From: Prevotellaceae bacterium | GTDB lineage: Bacteria; Bacteroidota; Bacteroidia; Bacteroidales; UBA932 | Reading direction: 5' to 3' | DNA length: 64,000 bases | NCBI GenBank assembly: GCA_031290935.1 | Contig: JAISLK010000037.1 | Location: forward strand, 84,492-148,491 | Shown: positions 54,286 to 63,683 of the stretch, in pieces | Numbering within the stretch: position 1 is the stretch's first letter | Layout of the letters: the number at the start of each line of letters is the position of its first letter | Program-made: the position numbers and the translations under genes | The notes under the pieces: model-generated | Database searches by the model: none | Seen by the model: only the letters and a program-made list of their open reading frames with translations | Told to the model about the DNA's origin: nothing

Positions 54286-55122
54286 TCAGTCGTTCAGCGA
54301 AAAACGGCGGAAGCCGGTAACTTTCACTTCGGCGTCTGCCGCTTTCAGGTATTGCGCTACCGAAATTTTCCCGTCCTTTACAAATGTTTGGTCTTCGAGG
54401 GTGCTTTCTTTAAAGAATTTATTCAATTTACCCTGTGCAATCTGTTCAATCATATCTGCCGGTTTGCCCGCCATTTTCGGGTCCTGGCGGATTTGTTCGC
54501 GGTAAATAGTCAATTCTTTTTCGATAACTTCTGCCGGGCAATCGTTGCGGCTCACCGATACCGGGTTCATCGCCGTAATTTGCATGGCTATTTCGCGGCC
54601 TGTTTCGTTGCTGATAACTTTTGAAAATCCAACGATAGTGGACACTTTTCCAGTCATGTGTATATACGAAGAAATGAAAGGCGCTTCCAGCGTGCCGTAA
54701 TAGGCAATCACATGCTTTTCGCCCGATTTCCCGGTTTGTTGCGTAACCAATTCTTCAATGGTTGTTTCGCCGATGCGGGCGGCTTTCAAGGCTTCCGGCG
54801 TAGCGGGAAATTCAGCCAGCGCCGTTTCTGCAATACTGTTTGCTATTGCTTTAAATTCGGCATTGCCTGCCACAAAGTCGGTTTCGCAACCCAGCGCTAC
54901 CAGTATCGCTTTCCTTGCGTCTGCCGATACTTTGGCTATTACTGCGCCTTCGGTTGTTTCGCGGTCGGCGCGTTTGGCGGCAACCAGTTTACCCTTTTCG
55001 CGGATAATTTCTTTTGCACGTTCAAAGTCGCCGCCGGCTTCCACCAGTGCGTTTTTGCAGTCCATCATGCCTGCGCCGGTCATTTGGCGCAATTTGGCTA
55101 CATCTTGTGCTTTAATTTCCAT
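54286..55122 (-). CDS. tsf: Elongation factor Ts
   Basis: A 278-residue nucleotide exchange factor for EF-Tu. The N-terminal UBA-like domain reads AQDVAKLRQMTGAGMMDCKNALVEAGGDFE. The core has TDFVAGN (the EF-Tu contact), IHMTGKVSTIVGF and IAMQITAMNP. The C-terminal part keeps EVIEKELTIYREQ and KFFKESTLEDQTFVKD. Length is normal for EF-Ts. It follows rpsB by 28 bp, the usual pairing. Confidence 0.97.
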   Translation of the reverse strand: MEIKAQDVAKLRQMTGAGMMDCKNALVEAGGDFERAKEIIREKGKLVAAKRADRETTEGAVIAKVSADARKAILVALGCETDFVAGNAEFKAIANSIAETALAEFPATPEALKAARIGETTIEELVTQQTGKSGEKHVIAYYGTLEAPFISSYIHMTGKVSTIVGFSKVISNETGREIAMQITAMNPVSVSRNDCPAEVIEKELTIYREQIRQDPKMAGKPADMIEQIAQGKLNKFFKESTLEDQTFVKDGKISVAQYLKAADAEVKVTGFRRFSLND

Positions 55123-55150
55123 AAATACTCCTTAATTATATATTGTGTTT

Positions 55151-55945
55151 TTATTCTTCCTTTTTCTTCGCAGCGGTTCTGCGGGAACGTATTTTCTTCC
55201 CTTCGCTGCTTTCTTCATTTTCTTTTGCGGGGGCATCGGTATTTTTTTCTTTTTCTACCTTGCTTTCCTGCAAACCTTCATTGATAGCTTCGCATAAGGT
55301 AGAAACGACCAGCGCTATGGATTTCGCCGCATCGTCGTTTGCCGGGATGACGTAATCAATGGCAGTGGGGTCGCAACAGGTATCCACCATCGCAATAATC
55401 GGTATATTCAAACGGTTGGCTTCTTTCACGGCATTTGCTTCTTTTTGCACATCCACCACGAAAAGGGCGGCCGGCAAGCGGTTCAAATCGGCGATAGAAC
55501 CCAGGTTCTTTTCTAATTTGGCGCGTTGGCGTGTAACCTGCAACCGTTCGCGTTTCGCCAAGGTTTCAAAAGTGCCGTCGGTAACCATTTTGTCGAGGGT
55601 GTTCATTTTCTTTACCGCTTTGCGAATGGTCGGGAAGTTGGTAAGCATTCCGCCGGGCCAGCGTTCCGTTACATACGGCATGTTGACGGCTTTGGCTTGT
55701 TCCGCCACAATCTCTTTGGCTTGTTTCTTGGTAGCTACAAAGAGTATTTTGCGGCCGCTACGCGCCAGTTGCCGCATCACGTTGGCGGCTTCGTCTATTT
55801 TCAGCACGGTTTTGTGCAGGTCAATGATATGGATGCCGTTTTTTTCCATAAAAATATACGGCGCCATTTTAGGATTCCACTTGCGTTTCATGTGCCCGAA
55901 GTGCACTCCTGCATCTAAAAGTTCTTGGAAATTTGTTCTGGACAT
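55151..55945 (-). CDS. rpsB: 30S ribosomal protein S2
   Basis: A 264-residue small-subunit protein. It begins MSRTNFQELLDAGVHFGHMKRKWNPKMAPYIF and has RWPGGMLTNFPTIRK and VDTCCDPTAIDYVIPANDDAAKSI, all S2 landmarks. A charged tail of about 35 residues (KVEKEKNTDAPAKENEES to RRTAAKKKEE) extends beyond the core, as in other Bacteroidota. The 211-bp gap to rpsI holds a small hairpin at 55981-55995 but no consensus leftward promoter. Confidence 0.97.
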   Translation of the reverse strand: MSRTNFQELLDAGVHFGHMKRKWNPKMAPYIFMEKNGIHIIDLHKTVLKIDEAANVMRQLARSGRKILFVATKKQAKEIVAEQAKAVNMPYVTERWPGGMLTNFPTIRKAVKKMNTLDKMVTDGTFETLAKRERLQVTRQRAKLEKNLGSIADLNRLPAALFVVDVQKEANAVKEANRLNIPIIAMVDTCCDPTAIDYVIPANDDAAKSIALVVSTLCEAINEGLQESKVEKEKNTDAPAKENEESSEGKKIRSRRTAAKKKEE

Positions 55946-56156
55946 GTTGTTTTTAATTTTTTGTTTTTAATTTTTGTTGTGAAGCGTTGCGCTTCGCATC
56001 TTTTACTTCAATCGTACGGTAGTAGCGGTTATGCTAATCCGTATAATTTTTTTGCGACAAGGCAACTTCGCAAAACCGACAGGCTTACATTTGCCTGCTG
56101 GTTTCCTGTGCGGCAGTTTATAACCATTGTCGTGCATTGTAACGGTGAATGAAAAA

Positions 56157-56546
56157 TTACCGTTTACTGAATTGGAAGCGTTTGCGTGCGCCGGGGCGGC
56201 CGGGCTTTTTGCGTTCCACCTCGCGGGGGTCGCGGGTGAGCAAGCCGTTAGCCTTTAATACCGGGCGATGCACTTCCTTATCGATTTTGCACAATGCACG
56301 CGCTATCGCCAAACGGAGGGCTTCTGCCTGACCTTTGATGCCGCCGCCATCAAGGTTCACTTTGATGTCGTAGTTGGCAATGGTGCCGGTCAGTTCGAGC
56401 GGTTGTTTGACGATGTACTGCAAAATGTCCATCGGGAAGTACTGTTCCATCGGGCGATTGTTTACTACAATAGCGCCGTTGCCGGGATTCATGTAAACGC
56501 GGGCAATTGCTGATTTTCGTCTTCCAAGTGCGTTGATTACTTCCAT
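56157..56546 (-). CDS. rpsI: 30S ribosomal protein S9
   Basis: A 129-residue protein reaching the ribosomal P site with its C-terminal tail. Signature parts: ALGRRKSAIARVYMNPGNG, GGGIKGQAEALRLAIARAL and the end GRPGARKRFQFSKR with the terminal KR. It starts 6 bp after rplM stops, the conserved L13-S9 pair. Confidence 0.98.
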   Translation of the reverse strand: MEVINALGRRKSAIARVYMNPGNGAIVVNNRPMEQYFPMDILQYIVKQPLELTGTIANYDIKVNLDGGGIKGQAEALRLAIARALCKIDKEVHRPVLKANGLLTRDPREVERKKPGRPGARKRFQFSKR

Positions 56547-56552
56547 GCTCTG

Positions 56553-57005
56553 TTAAATTTCATTTAATGTAATTTGTTTGGGTTGTTGTGCCTGGTGCGG
56601 ATGTTCGGCGCCTGCATATACATGCAGGTTGCGGAACAATGCAGCGCCAAGCCGGTTTTTCGGAAGCATACCGCGTACTGCTTCCTCTACTACTGCAAAC
56701 GGCTTGCGCGACAGCAACTCTTTGGGAGTAGTGAAGCGTTGACCGCCGGGATAGCCGGTGTGACGGACGTACACTTTATCGGTCATTTTCTTGCCCGTGA
56801 GGCGGATTTTCTCGGCATTAATGACAATAACATTGTCGCCGCAATCTACATGAGGCGTAAAATTGACTTTATGCTTGCCGCGAAGCATGTATGCCACGCG
56901 CGAAGCAAGGCGTCCCAATACCTGATCCGTAGCGTCAATAACCAGCCACTCTTTATTCACGGTGGCGGCATTTGCCGATACGGTCTTGTAACTTTGTGTG
57001 TCCAC
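56553..57005 (-). CDS. rplM: 50S ribosomal protein L13
   Basis: A 150-residue early-assembly protein with [54 protein letters not shown] and [31 protein letters not shown]. First gene of rplM-rpsI-rpsB-tsf, with a full promoter at 57057-57087. Confidence 0.98.
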   Translation of the reverse strand: MDTQSYKTVSANAATVNKEWLVIDATDQVLGRLASRVAYMLRGKHKVNFTPHVDCGDNVIVINAEKIRLTGKKMTDKVYVRHTGYPGGQRFTTPKELLSRKPFAVVEEAVRGMLPKNRLGAALFRNLHVYAGAEHPHQAQQPKQITLNEI

Positions 57006-57056
57006 GTTCTTGATGTTTTAATTAATATCTATTATTTCTTTTTTCAAAAAGGGTTG

Positions 57057-57087
57057 CAAAGGTACTACTTTATTTTGGATTTACAAA
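57057..57087 (-). promoter_or_regulatory. Promoter of the rplM-rpsI-rpsB-tsf cluster
   Basis: On the minus strand TTTG (57084-57087), a 19-bp spacer and TACCTTTG (57057-57064), about 50 bp before the rplM start. Confidence 0.7.
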
Positions 57088-57478
57088 CATGTCTTGAATA
57101 TTTTTGAGAAAATGTACGGTTAAAAGTGCAAAATTAATTTCATGCTATTTCAATACCATCTCGTAAAGTTAAGAGCTAAAAGTTAAAAGTGGCTGCCGCC
57201 GCCGACGTCATTGCGAGCGGAGGGAAGCGCTTGCCCTCATCGCCGCCTGGATCAACCCCCGCCTCCGGCACTGGCCATGGAGCGATGAAATAAAGGTGTT
57301 GACTAATTGAGGGTTTTTTAATTTTTTTTCCCGGCGGTTAAACCTTTTTTTAGGATGCGCGTCTTACTACCAAATAAATTTTTCATAGGTTTAGATTAGG
57401 CGGAAGCGGGGAGTTGAAAAACTCCCCGCTTTTGTTTCTTTATTTTTATTTCCTTGAGACGACGCCCGCCGGCAATCC
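57088..57478. other. 391-bp intergenic region between rplM and the decarboxylase operon
   Basis: Contains GTTAAAAG-like short repeats (57163-57188), a segment beginning CGTCATTGCGAGCG (57207-57220) that resembles a widespread class of dispersed intergenic repeats, and a perfect 12-bp hairpin with GAAA loop (57404-57431) that probably terminates the mmd operon. No gene is seen. Confidence 0.6.
57404..57431. terminator. Hairpin after the methylmalonyl-CoA decarboxylase operon
   Basis: AAGCGGGGAGTT (57404-57415) and AACTCCCCGCTT (57420-57431) around GAAA, 47 bp past the mmdB stop. The T-rich run lies on the plus-strand side, so its efficiency for the leftward operon is uncertain. Confidence 0.6.
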
Positions 57479-58639
57479 TTACGATAAAAATCCTAACAGA
57501 ATCCCTGCTGCTACCGCGCTGCCGATAACGCCGGCAACGTTGGGGCCCATGGCGTGCATGAGCAGATAATTGGTTTTGTCGTATTCCAGCCCGACGTTGT
57601 TCGATACACGTGCGCTGTCGGGCACTGCCGATACGCCGGCATTCCCGATAAGCGGGTTAATCTTGTTGCCTTCTTTTAAGAACAGGTTGAAGAATTTCAC
57701 GAACAGCACGCCGGCGGTGGTGGCTATCATGAATGACAGCGCTCCCAGTATAAATATTTTGATGGAATTCCATTGCAAAAACTTGTCGGCTTGCGTTGAT
57801 GCGCCTACGGTGATGCCAATCAGTATGGTAACGATGTCAATCAGCGGCCCGCGGGCGGTTTCAGCCAGGCGGCGGGTTACGCCGCATTCTTTAAGCAGGT
57901 TGCCGAAGAACAGCATCCCCAGCAGCGGAATGCCGGAAGGCACTAAAAACGCTGTCAACAGGAATCCGACTATCGGGAAAAAGATTTTTTCGCGTTGCGA
58001 TACTACGCGGGGCGGCTTCATGCGAATCAGCCGTTCTTTCTTTGTCGTAAACCAGCGCATAATGGGTGGCTGAATCACCGGCACCAGTGCCATGTAGGAA
58101 TATGCCGATACGGCGATAGCGCCCAGCAAGTCCGGCGCCAAACGCCCCGAAAGGAAAATGGCGGTAGGCCCGTCGGCGCCGCCGATGATGCCGATAGCGC
58201 CGGCTTCATTCGCCGGGAATCCGAAAAACAACGCCAGCCCGTATGCGCCAAAAATACCGAACTGCGCCGCCGCGCCAATCAACATCAGTTTGGGGTTGGA
58301 TATAAGCGCCGAGAAGTCGGTCATGGCGCCAATGCCGAGAAAAATCAACGGCGGATAAAAGCCCAGCCGCACGCCCTGGTAGAGGATGTTCATTACCGAC
58401 CCTTCTTCGTACACGCCGATAGAAAGCCCTTCAAGGAACGGGATATTCCCGATGATAATGCCGAACCCGATAGGGACTAACAGCATCGGTTCCCAATCTT
58501 TCGTGATGGCCAAATAAAGGAATATCAACCCGACTATTATCATGATCATGTGCCCGAACGTAAAGCTGGCAAAAGCCGTATAGCCGAAGAATTGTTGTAA
58601 ATTATCCCACAAAAAAGAAATGAATCCTTGATTTTCCAT
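57479..58639 (-). CDS. mmdB: Sodium-pumping decarboxylase beta subunit
   Basis: A 386-residue membrane protein with about ten helices, the ion-translocating subunit of methylmalonyl-CoA/oxaloacetate decarboxylase. It couples loss of CO2 from carboxybiotin to sodium export. Family landmarks: [43 protein letters not shown] (with the conserved Asp in GGADGPT), [16 protein letters not shown], and [18 protein letters not shown] near the end. It starts 1 bp after the biotin carrier gene stops. Beta subunits of the two decarboxylases are alike; mmd is chosen from the neighbouring epimerase and carboxyltransferase. Confidence 0.95.
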   Translation of the reverse strand: MENQGFISFLWDNLQQFFGYTAFASFTFGHMIMIIVGLIFLYLAITKDWEPMLLVPIGFGIIIGNIPFLEGLSIGVYEEGSVMNILYQGVRLGFYPPLIFLGIGAMTDFSALISNPKLMLIGAAAQFGIFGAYGLALFFGFPANEAGAIGIIGGADGPTAIFLSGRLAPDLLGAIAVSAYSYMALVPVIQPPIMRWFTTKKERLIRMKPPRVVSQREKIFFPIVGFLLTAFLVPSGIPLLGMLFFGNLLKECGVTRRLAETARGPLIDIVTILIGITVGASTQADKFLQWNSIKIFILGALSFMIATTAGVLFVKFFNLFLKEGNKINPLIGNAGVSAVPDSARVSNNVGLEYDKTNYLLMHAMGPNVAGVIGSAVAAGILLGFLS

Positions 58640-58640
58640 A

Positions 58641-59072
58641 TTATCCGATGATTATAAGTTCTGCCCCTTCCAATACCGAATCGCCTTTGGCCACTTTGAT
58701 AGCGGTAATTTTACCGTCACGGTCGGCTTCAATACTGTTCTCCATTTTCATGGCTTCGAGCACTAATAATTTCTGCCCCGCTTTGACGGCATCGCCGACA
58801 TTTACATCCACCGACAGGACTACGCCCGGCAGCGGCGACTTGATGGTGGAAGCGTTTCCGCCGGTGGCCTGCTTGGCCACTACCGGCGCTCCAACCGCAT
58901 TAACCGGCGCGGCTACCGGCGGATGCACTTTGGCCGTCGGTTTTACCGTGCGCTCGATTTCTACTAAAAACGGTGTCCCGTTTACTTCCACTTCCAGCGA
59001 AGCGTCTTCTGTTTGCCCGATTAGTACACTGTAATCGGCGCCATTTATTTTCAAGTTATATTCTTTCTTCAT
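58641..59072 (-). CDS. Biotin carboxyl carrier subunit of the decarboxylase
   Basis: A 143-residue carrier. The C-terminal biotinyl domain (about 72-143) has EAMKM with biotinylated K109 and the flanking [16 protein letters not shown] and [14 protein letters not shown]. The N-terminal ~70 residues contain a beta module ([16 protein letters not shown]) and an Ala/Pro-rich linker. It moves carboxybiotin between the carboxyltransferase MmdA and the membrane subunit MmdB. Equivalent to MmdC. Confidence 0.95.
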   Translation of the reverse strand: MKKEYNLKINGADYSVLIGQTEDASLEVEVNGTPFLVEIERTVKPTAKVHPPVAAPVNAVGAPVVAKQATGGNASTIKSPLPGVVLSVDVNVGDAVKAGQKLLVLEAMKMENSIEADRDGKITAIKVAKGDSVLEGAELIIIG

Positions 59073-59100
59073 TTCACGATTTTTTTACAGATTAAACGAA

Positions 59101-60087
59101 TTATTTATGCGGTATTTCCCGCAGCCCGTATATTTTCGAGCTCCAGGGCGAATAGGTGCGCGTTACCTTGTTAATGGTTAATATGGTGTTTTCAATATCA
59201 TGCGCTTCTTCCTGCTGAATATATAAATACAGCGCAGCGGCTACCGCGGCATATACTTCGCCGGGCGCATCCTGTGCCACAGCCACTACATCCGGTGCTA
59301 CGCCTGCCTTTTCAGCTTTTCTGCGTCCCGAATTGATAGAAGCGCGGCCGATATTTTTAAATACTACATACAGTAAAATCAATGCGACAAAGACCACGGA
59401 CATGGCGGTAATCGCCATAATCACGCCGTAGGGGTCAAATGTCAGGAACCGTTGCGCCGCCGCTTCGCTGTCGAGGATGACGTTGTTGCTGCTGGGCGTG
59501 GTTTTCACCAAAAACGCCCAACCGTTGTCGCCGCCGGTTTGCTCGCCGTCCATCAGGCGTCCGTACGATACGTTATCAATGGGATAGGAGGGGATATTCC
59601 CTTTTATCACCACCTGGTTGCCGTTATTGTCGGCGATATAATCCATGACAGGGTAAGGCCCCGCGCCGGTGGGGAAATGCAAGCTGTCGATGATGTCGCG
59701 GCCGTTGCTGCTGATAAGGTACAGCGCATCGGTTTCCGTGAGCGTGAAGTTAACGTGAAACGTCCCGCGAAGGGGCATATTATCCGCCCAAAGGACGATA
59801 TGCTGGCGGGGCTTGATTTTAGTAAGTACATCGCCTTTCGGGATGCGGTATTTCTTCAAGTTGTTCCGGTCGTTCGACACGTAACAGCCGCCAATGTCCA
59901 CAGTGCCTCGCGAGGTATTGAACAGCTCAATCCAGCCGTGCTTGTGGCCATAGTCGTCTTCATAGTCATCGGTATTGTACACCAGTATTTCATTGATGCG
60001 CATATCCGACTGGCTTTGCGCAGCCGCCTGCCCGGCTGTAAAAAGAAGACAACCCGTTAATAAAAATATGTATAATTTATTACTCAT
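59101..60087 (-). CDS. OadG-type gamma/delta subunit fused to a secreted lamin-tail domain
   Basis: A 328-residue protein of unusual build. A signal peptide (cut near residue 24) leads to a lamin-tail (LTD) beta domain at about 28-175 (MRINEILVYNTD, HGWIELFNTSRGTVDIGGCYVSND, QHIVLWADN). A membrane helix spans about 221-243, followed by a cytoplasmic tail with the OadG-like start VFKNIGRASIN and a C-terminal block (AAVAAALYLYIQQEEAHDIENTILTI, YSPWSSKIYGLREIPHK). OadG/MmdD subunits alone are ~80-120 residues and assemble the decarboxylase. Here the pump would carry a periplasmic beta domain. Place between mmdA and the biotin carrier supports the role. Confidence 0.85.
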   Translation of the reverse strand: MSNKLYIFLLTGCLLFTAGQAAAQSQSDMRINEILVYNTDDYEDDYGHKHGWIELFNTSRGTVDIGGCYVSNDRNNLKKYRIPKGDVLTKIKPRQHIVLWADNMPLRGTFHVNFTLTETDALYLISSNGRDIIDSLHFPTGAGPYPVMDYIADNNGNQVVIKGNIPSYPIDNVSYGRLMDGEQTGGDNGWAFLVKTTPSSNNVILDSEAAAQRFLTFDPYGVIMAITAMSVVFVALILLYVVFKNIGRASINSGRRKAEKAGVAPDVVAVAQDAPGEVYAAVAAALYLYIQQEEAHDIENTILTINKVTRTYSPWSSKIYGLREIPHK

Positions 60088-60116
60088 GCTATAGTCTTAA
60101 CTTTTGGTTTTTCACT

Positions 60117-61670
60117 TTACAGGGGCAGATTATCGTGTTTCTTTGCCGGATTGGAAAGTTTTTTGGTCGCCAGTTGCTGCAGTGCGCGGATAACGCGGAA
60201 GCGCGTGTTGCGCGGTTCAATCACGTCGTCGATATATCCGTATTTGGCGGCATTGTAGGGGTTGGCAAAAGCTTCGCGGTATTCCTGTTCTTTTTCTGCG
60301 GCAAATTTCACAGGGTCTTCGGCTGTAGCGGTTTCTTTCCCGTAGAGCACTTCGATAGCGCCCGAAGGGCCCATCACCGCGATTTCGGCCGTAGGCCATG
60401 CGTAGTTAATATCGCCGCGCAGGTGCTTGCTGCTCATCACGCAGTAAGCGCCGCCGTAAGATTTCCGCAGGGTAACGGTTACTTTCGGCACGGTCGCCTC
60501 GCCGAAAGCATAAAGCAGCTTGGCGCCATGCAGGATAATCCCGCCGTATTCCTGCTGCGTGCCGGGAAGGAAGCCGGGCACGTCCACCAGCGTTACTATC
60601 GGAATATTGAAAGCATCGCAGAAGCGCACGAAGCGCGCCGCTTTCCGCGCAGCGTTAATATCCAGGCAGCCGGCCAGAATTTTCGGCTGGTTGGCAACAA
60701 TGCCGACCGAGAGTCCGTTGAACCGGGCAAAGCCGACGATGATATTCGGCGCATAGTCCTTATGCACTTCCAAGAACTCCCCGTTATCCACAATCCCGCC
60801 GATAACCTGGTACATATCGTAGGGTTTATTGGGGCTGTCGGGAATAATATCGTTCAGCGCATCTTCGAGACGGTCGATAGGGTCGCTGCAAGGCTGCAGC
60901 GGCGCCTCTTCCAGATTATTCTGTGGCAAATAACCCAGCAGCCGCCGGATGAGTTGCAAACCTTCCTCTTCGCTATCCACTGCAAAATGCGCCACGCCGC
61001 TCTTGGAGGCATGCACGCTCGCGCCGCCGAGCTCTTCCTGCGTAACGTCTTCGCCTGTTACCGTCTTCACCACCTTCGGGCCGGTGAGAAACATATAGCT
61101 CGTACCCTTGGTCATCACATTAAAATCCGTCAGCGCCGGCGAATATACCGCGCCGCCGGCACAGGGGCCGAAAATAGCCGAAATTTGCGGCACCACCCCG
61201 GAGGCTAAAATATTCCGCTGGAAAATCTCGGCATACCCCGCCAGGGCATTTACACCCTCCTGGATACGCGCACCTCCGGAATCATTCAGCCCGATAACCG
61301 GCGCTCCCATCTTCATCGCCTGATCCATAATCTTACAAATCTTCATGGCAAAACTCTCGGAAAGAGAGCCGCCGAAGACGGTAAAGTCCTGTGCAAAGAC
61401 ATAGACCAGCCGCCCGTCGATAGTACCGTAGCCGCTCACCACGCCATCTCCCAGGAAAGTACTCTCCTGCATGCCGAAATTCGTGCAGCGATGCGTTACG
61501 AACATGTCGAACTCCTCAAAACTGCCGCCGTCAAGTAACATCGCGATGCGTTCGCGGGCAGTATATTTTCCCTTTTGATGCTGAGAGTCGACACGTTTTT
61601 GACCGCCCCCCAGACGCGCTGTTTCACGCAATTTTATCAGCGCCTTTACTGATTCTGCTTGATTACTCAT
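60117..61670 (-). CDS. mmdA: Methylmalonyl-CoA decarboxylase alpha subunit (acyl-CoA carboxyltransferase)
   Basis: A 517-residue carboxyltransferase with the crotonase-like twin domains of PccB/MmdA. It transfers CO2 from methylmalonyl-CoA to biotin, yielding propionyl-CoA. Landmarks: [66 protein letters not shown]-type [21 protein letters not shown], and [30 protein letters not shown] plus [19 protein letters not shown] in the C-terminal half. It starts 12 bp after the epimerase. The pump subunits downstream favour decarboxylation over propionyl-CoA carboxylation. Confidence 0.95.
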   Translation of the reverse strand: MSNQAESVKALIKLRETARLGGGQKRVDSQHQKGKYTARERIAMLLDGGSFEEFDMFVTHRCTNFGMQESTFLGDGVVSGYGTIDGRLVYVFAQDFTVFGGSLSESFAMKICKIMDQAMKMGAPVIGLNDSGGARIQEGVNALAGYAEIFQRNILASGVVPQISAIFGPCAGGAVYSPALTDFNVMTKGTSYMFLTGPKVVKTVTGEDVTQEELGGASVHASKSGVAHFAVDSEEEGLQLIRRLLGYLPQNNLEEAPLQPCSDPIDRLEDALNDIIPDSPNKPYDMYQVIGGIVDNGEFLEVHKDYAPNIIVGFARFNGLSVGIVANQPKILAGCLDINAARKAARFVRFCDAFNIPIVTLVDVPGFLPGTQQEYGGIILHGAKLLYAFGEATVPKVTVTLRKSYGGAYCVMSSKHLRGDINYAWPTAEIAVMGPSGAIEVLYGKETATAEDPVKFAAEKEQEYREAFANPYNAAKYGYIDDVIEPRNTRFRVIRALQQLATKKLSNPAKKHDNLPL

Positions 61671-61682
61671 TTCTTTAATATA

Positions 61683-62102
61683 TTAAATTGTTAATTTAGT
61701 CCCCTGTTCGCAGAGCTCCGTAAGCACGCCCAGCGTTGACTTCGGGTGAAGAAAAGCAATCTGCAGCCCCTCCGCTCCTCTCCGGGGCGTCCTGTCCAAA
61801 AGCTGCACACCCTTCCCCGCCAGCTCATCCAGCGAAGGCTGCAGCCCTTCCACGGCGAACGCTACATGATGCACGCCCTCGCCGCGCTTCTCTATAAACC
61901 GGGCGACCGTACTGTCTGCACCTGTCGGCTCCAGCAGCTCGATCTTTGTCCTTCCAACCATAAAAAAAGCGGTCTTCACCTGCTGCTCGACCACCTCTTC
62001 CACGTTGTAACATTTCAACCCCAATACTTCTTCGTAAAAGGGAATGGCCTCTTTCAGCGACTTTACTGCGATGCCAATGTGTTCAATATGCGATAAATTC
62101 AT
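61683..62102 (-). CDS. mce: Methylmalonyl-CoA epimerase
   Basis: A 139-residue vicinal-oxygen-chelate enzyme that converts (R)- to (S)-methylmalonyl-CoA on the route from succinate to propionate. Likely metal ligands H8 (HIEHIGIAV), H79 (GVHHVAFAV) and E129 (LTELCE) are in place, with LLEPTGADSTVARFIEKRGEG and FLHPKSTLGVLTEL typical of the family. First gene of the operon; minus-strand TACATTTG at 62146-62153 is its promoter. Confidence 0.96.
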   Translation of the reverse strand: MNLSHIEHIGIAVKSLKEAIPFYEEVLGLKCYNVEEVVEQQVKTAFFMVGRTKIELLEPTGADSTVARFIEKRGEGVHHVAFAVEGLQPSLDELAGKGVQLLDRTPRRGAEGLQIAFLHPKSTLGVLTELCEQGTKLTI

Positions 62103-62145
62103 AATAATATTACTTTTTAATGTCCAATCTCAAAATTCAGGGCGA

Positions 62146-62153
62146 CAAATGTA
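62146..62153 (-). promoter_or_regulatory. -7 element of the mce-mmdA-oadG-BCCP-mmdB operon
   Basis: TACATTTG on the minus strand, 43 bp before the mce start, matches TAnnTTTG. Confidence 0.55.
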
Positions 62154-62270
62154 CGGTTTTTTTACGAAAAAACCTAACCGGCTCAAAAAATAACCCCGTT
62201 AAAGGTGCCAAAATTCCCCCGCCCCCCCTCCTAATTCATATCTCATAACCCATAACTCAAAAAAAAAAAC

Positions 62271-62278
62271 TACCTTTG
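62271..62278 (+). promoter_or_regulatory. -7 element of the aminotransferase promoter
   Basis: TACCTTTG, 29 bp before the start at 62308; preceded by a ten-A run and a C-rich stretch. Confidence 0.5.
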
Positions 62279-62307
62279 CACCCATTAACAACATCACACC
62301 AAAAGCC

Positions 62308-63555
62308 ATGATACAAAACTTGACCGCCCTCTTCTCCGAAAACGCCAACAGCATGCAATCTTCCACCATCCGCGAGCTCCTCAAAATAACCCAGCAGCCG
62401 GGCATCATCTCCTTCGCCGGAGGACTTCCCGCCCCCGACCTTTTCCCTGTCGAAATACTCAAAGAGATAACCGCCGAAGTCCTCGACTCCGACAGCGCAC
62501 AGGCGCTCCAGTACGGCGCTACCGAAGGAGAAAAGCACCTCCGCGAGATTCTTCTCCGGCGGTACCAAAAAGAAGGCATCCAGGCAGCGCTCAAAAACAT
62601 TATCATCACCACCGCCTCGCAACAGTCCATCGACATTATCTCGAGAATCTTCCTCAACCCCGGGGATACCGTCGTATGCGAGCTCCCCTCCTACCTCGCC
62701 GCGCTCCAGACCTTCGCCGCCTGCCGCGCACAGCCCGCAGGGATACGCCAAATCAGCCAGCTTGAAGCGACTCTCAAAAAGCTCATCGCCGAAAACCGCA
62801 AGCCCAAGTTCATCTATCTCATACCCGACTTCCAGAACCCTTCCGGGACCACCCTTTCTCTTGACGAACGGATAACCGCCCTCCGGCTCGCACACCATTA
62901 TAATATACCCATCGTCGAAGACGCCCCCTACCGCGAGCTTCGCTTCGAAGGAACCCCCATCCCCTCTCTTTACCAGCTCGACGGGACGGGACACGTTATT
63001 ACTCTCGGAACCTTTTCCAAAATATTCGTCCCCGGGTTCCGCCTCGGATGGCTCCTTGCGCACGAAGACATTATTACAAAAGCGACCATCGCCAAGCAGT
63101 CCATCGACCTCTGCTCTCCCGTGTTCGACCAGAAAATTACCGCCCGCTTTTTCGACAGGGGGCTCTTTGAGGGCAATCTCCAAAAAATCATTCACGCCTA
63201 CCGCCAGAAACGCGACGCCATGCTCGACGCCCTCGACAGGCACATGCCCGAAGGGGTTACATGGACCCGCCCCCAGGGAGGGCTCTTTCTCTTCCTCAGC
63301 CTCCCCGAAACCATGGACGCCAAAGAACTTTTCCAGCTCGCCCTCCGGCAAAACGTCGCCTTCGTGCTCGGAGAAGACTTCCACTGCGACGGCTCCGGCA
63401 AAAACACGCTCCGGATCAACTTCTCCTACATGAGCCGCGAACAAAACGAAGAGGGAATCATCCGCCTCGCAAACGCCATCAAAACACTCCGGGAAGAAAC
63501 GGGGAAAAGGGGGAAAGGGGGAAAGGGGGAAGAGGTGGAAACGGTGAAGAGGTGA
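62308..63555 (+). CDS. PLP-dependent aminotransferase (class I/II, 2-aminoadipate/aromatic type)
   Basis: A 415-residue fold-type I aminotransferase. PLP lysine K238 is in GTFSKIFVPGFRLGW, with N177 (DFQNPSG), D205/Y208 (EDAPYRE) and carboxylate-binding R in LRINFSYM. The start QSSTIRELLKITQQPGIISFAGGLPAPDLFP is typical of the LysN/2-aminoadipate and MocR-related group, without the GntR DNA-binding domain. The codons are markedly C-ending (CTC for Leu, ATC for Ile), unlike most genes here. The last ~20 residues (GKRGKGGKGEEVETVKR) are read from the purine-rich repeat that follows, so the tail looks like an extension into repeat DNA. Amino-acid specificity is not readable. Confidence 0.93.
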   Translation: MIQNLTALFSENANSMQSSTIRELLKITQQPGIISFAGGLPAPDLFPVEILKEITAEVLDSDSAQALQYGATEGEKHLREILLRRYQKEGIQAALKNIIITTASQQSIDIISRIFLNPGDTVVCELPSYLAALQTFAACRAQPAGIRQISQLEATLKKLIAENRKPKFIYLIPDFQNPSGTTLSLDERITALRLAHHYNIPIVEDAPYRELRFEGTPIPSLYQLDGTGHVITLGTFSKIFVPGFRLGWLLAHEDIITKATIAKQSIDLCSPVFDQKITARFFDRGLFEGNLQKIIHAYRQKRDAMLDALDRHMPEGVTWTRPQGGLFLFLSLPETMDAKELFQLALRQNVAFVLGEDFHCDGSGKNTLRINFSYMSREQNEEGIIRLANAIKTLREETGKRGKGGKGEEVETVKR

Positions 63556-63660
63556 AAAGGGGGAAGGGGTGAAAAAGAAGAAACGGTGAAAAGGTGAAAA
63601 GGGGGAAGGGGTGAAGAGGAAGAAAGGGTGAAGAGGTGAAAAGGGGGAAGGGGTGAAAAG
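63498..63660. repeat. Purine-rich repeat overlapping the aminotransferase 3' end
   Basis: Irregular repeats of GGTGAAAAGGGGGAAGGGGT and AGAAACGGTGAA-like words, almost all G and A on the plus strand. The first part is translated as the lysine/glycine-rich end of the aminotransferase. The strand asymmetry could allow triplex or G-rich structures. Confidence 0.7.
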
Positions 63661-63683
63661 AAATAAATGATGAAACGAAAAAA

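Noticed and set aside
62257-63444. Long 395-codon minus-strand open frame over the aminotransferase
   Set aside because: Antisense shadow produced by the C-ending codon bias of the plus-strand gene; no family resemblance, while the plus strand has a complete PLP enzyme.
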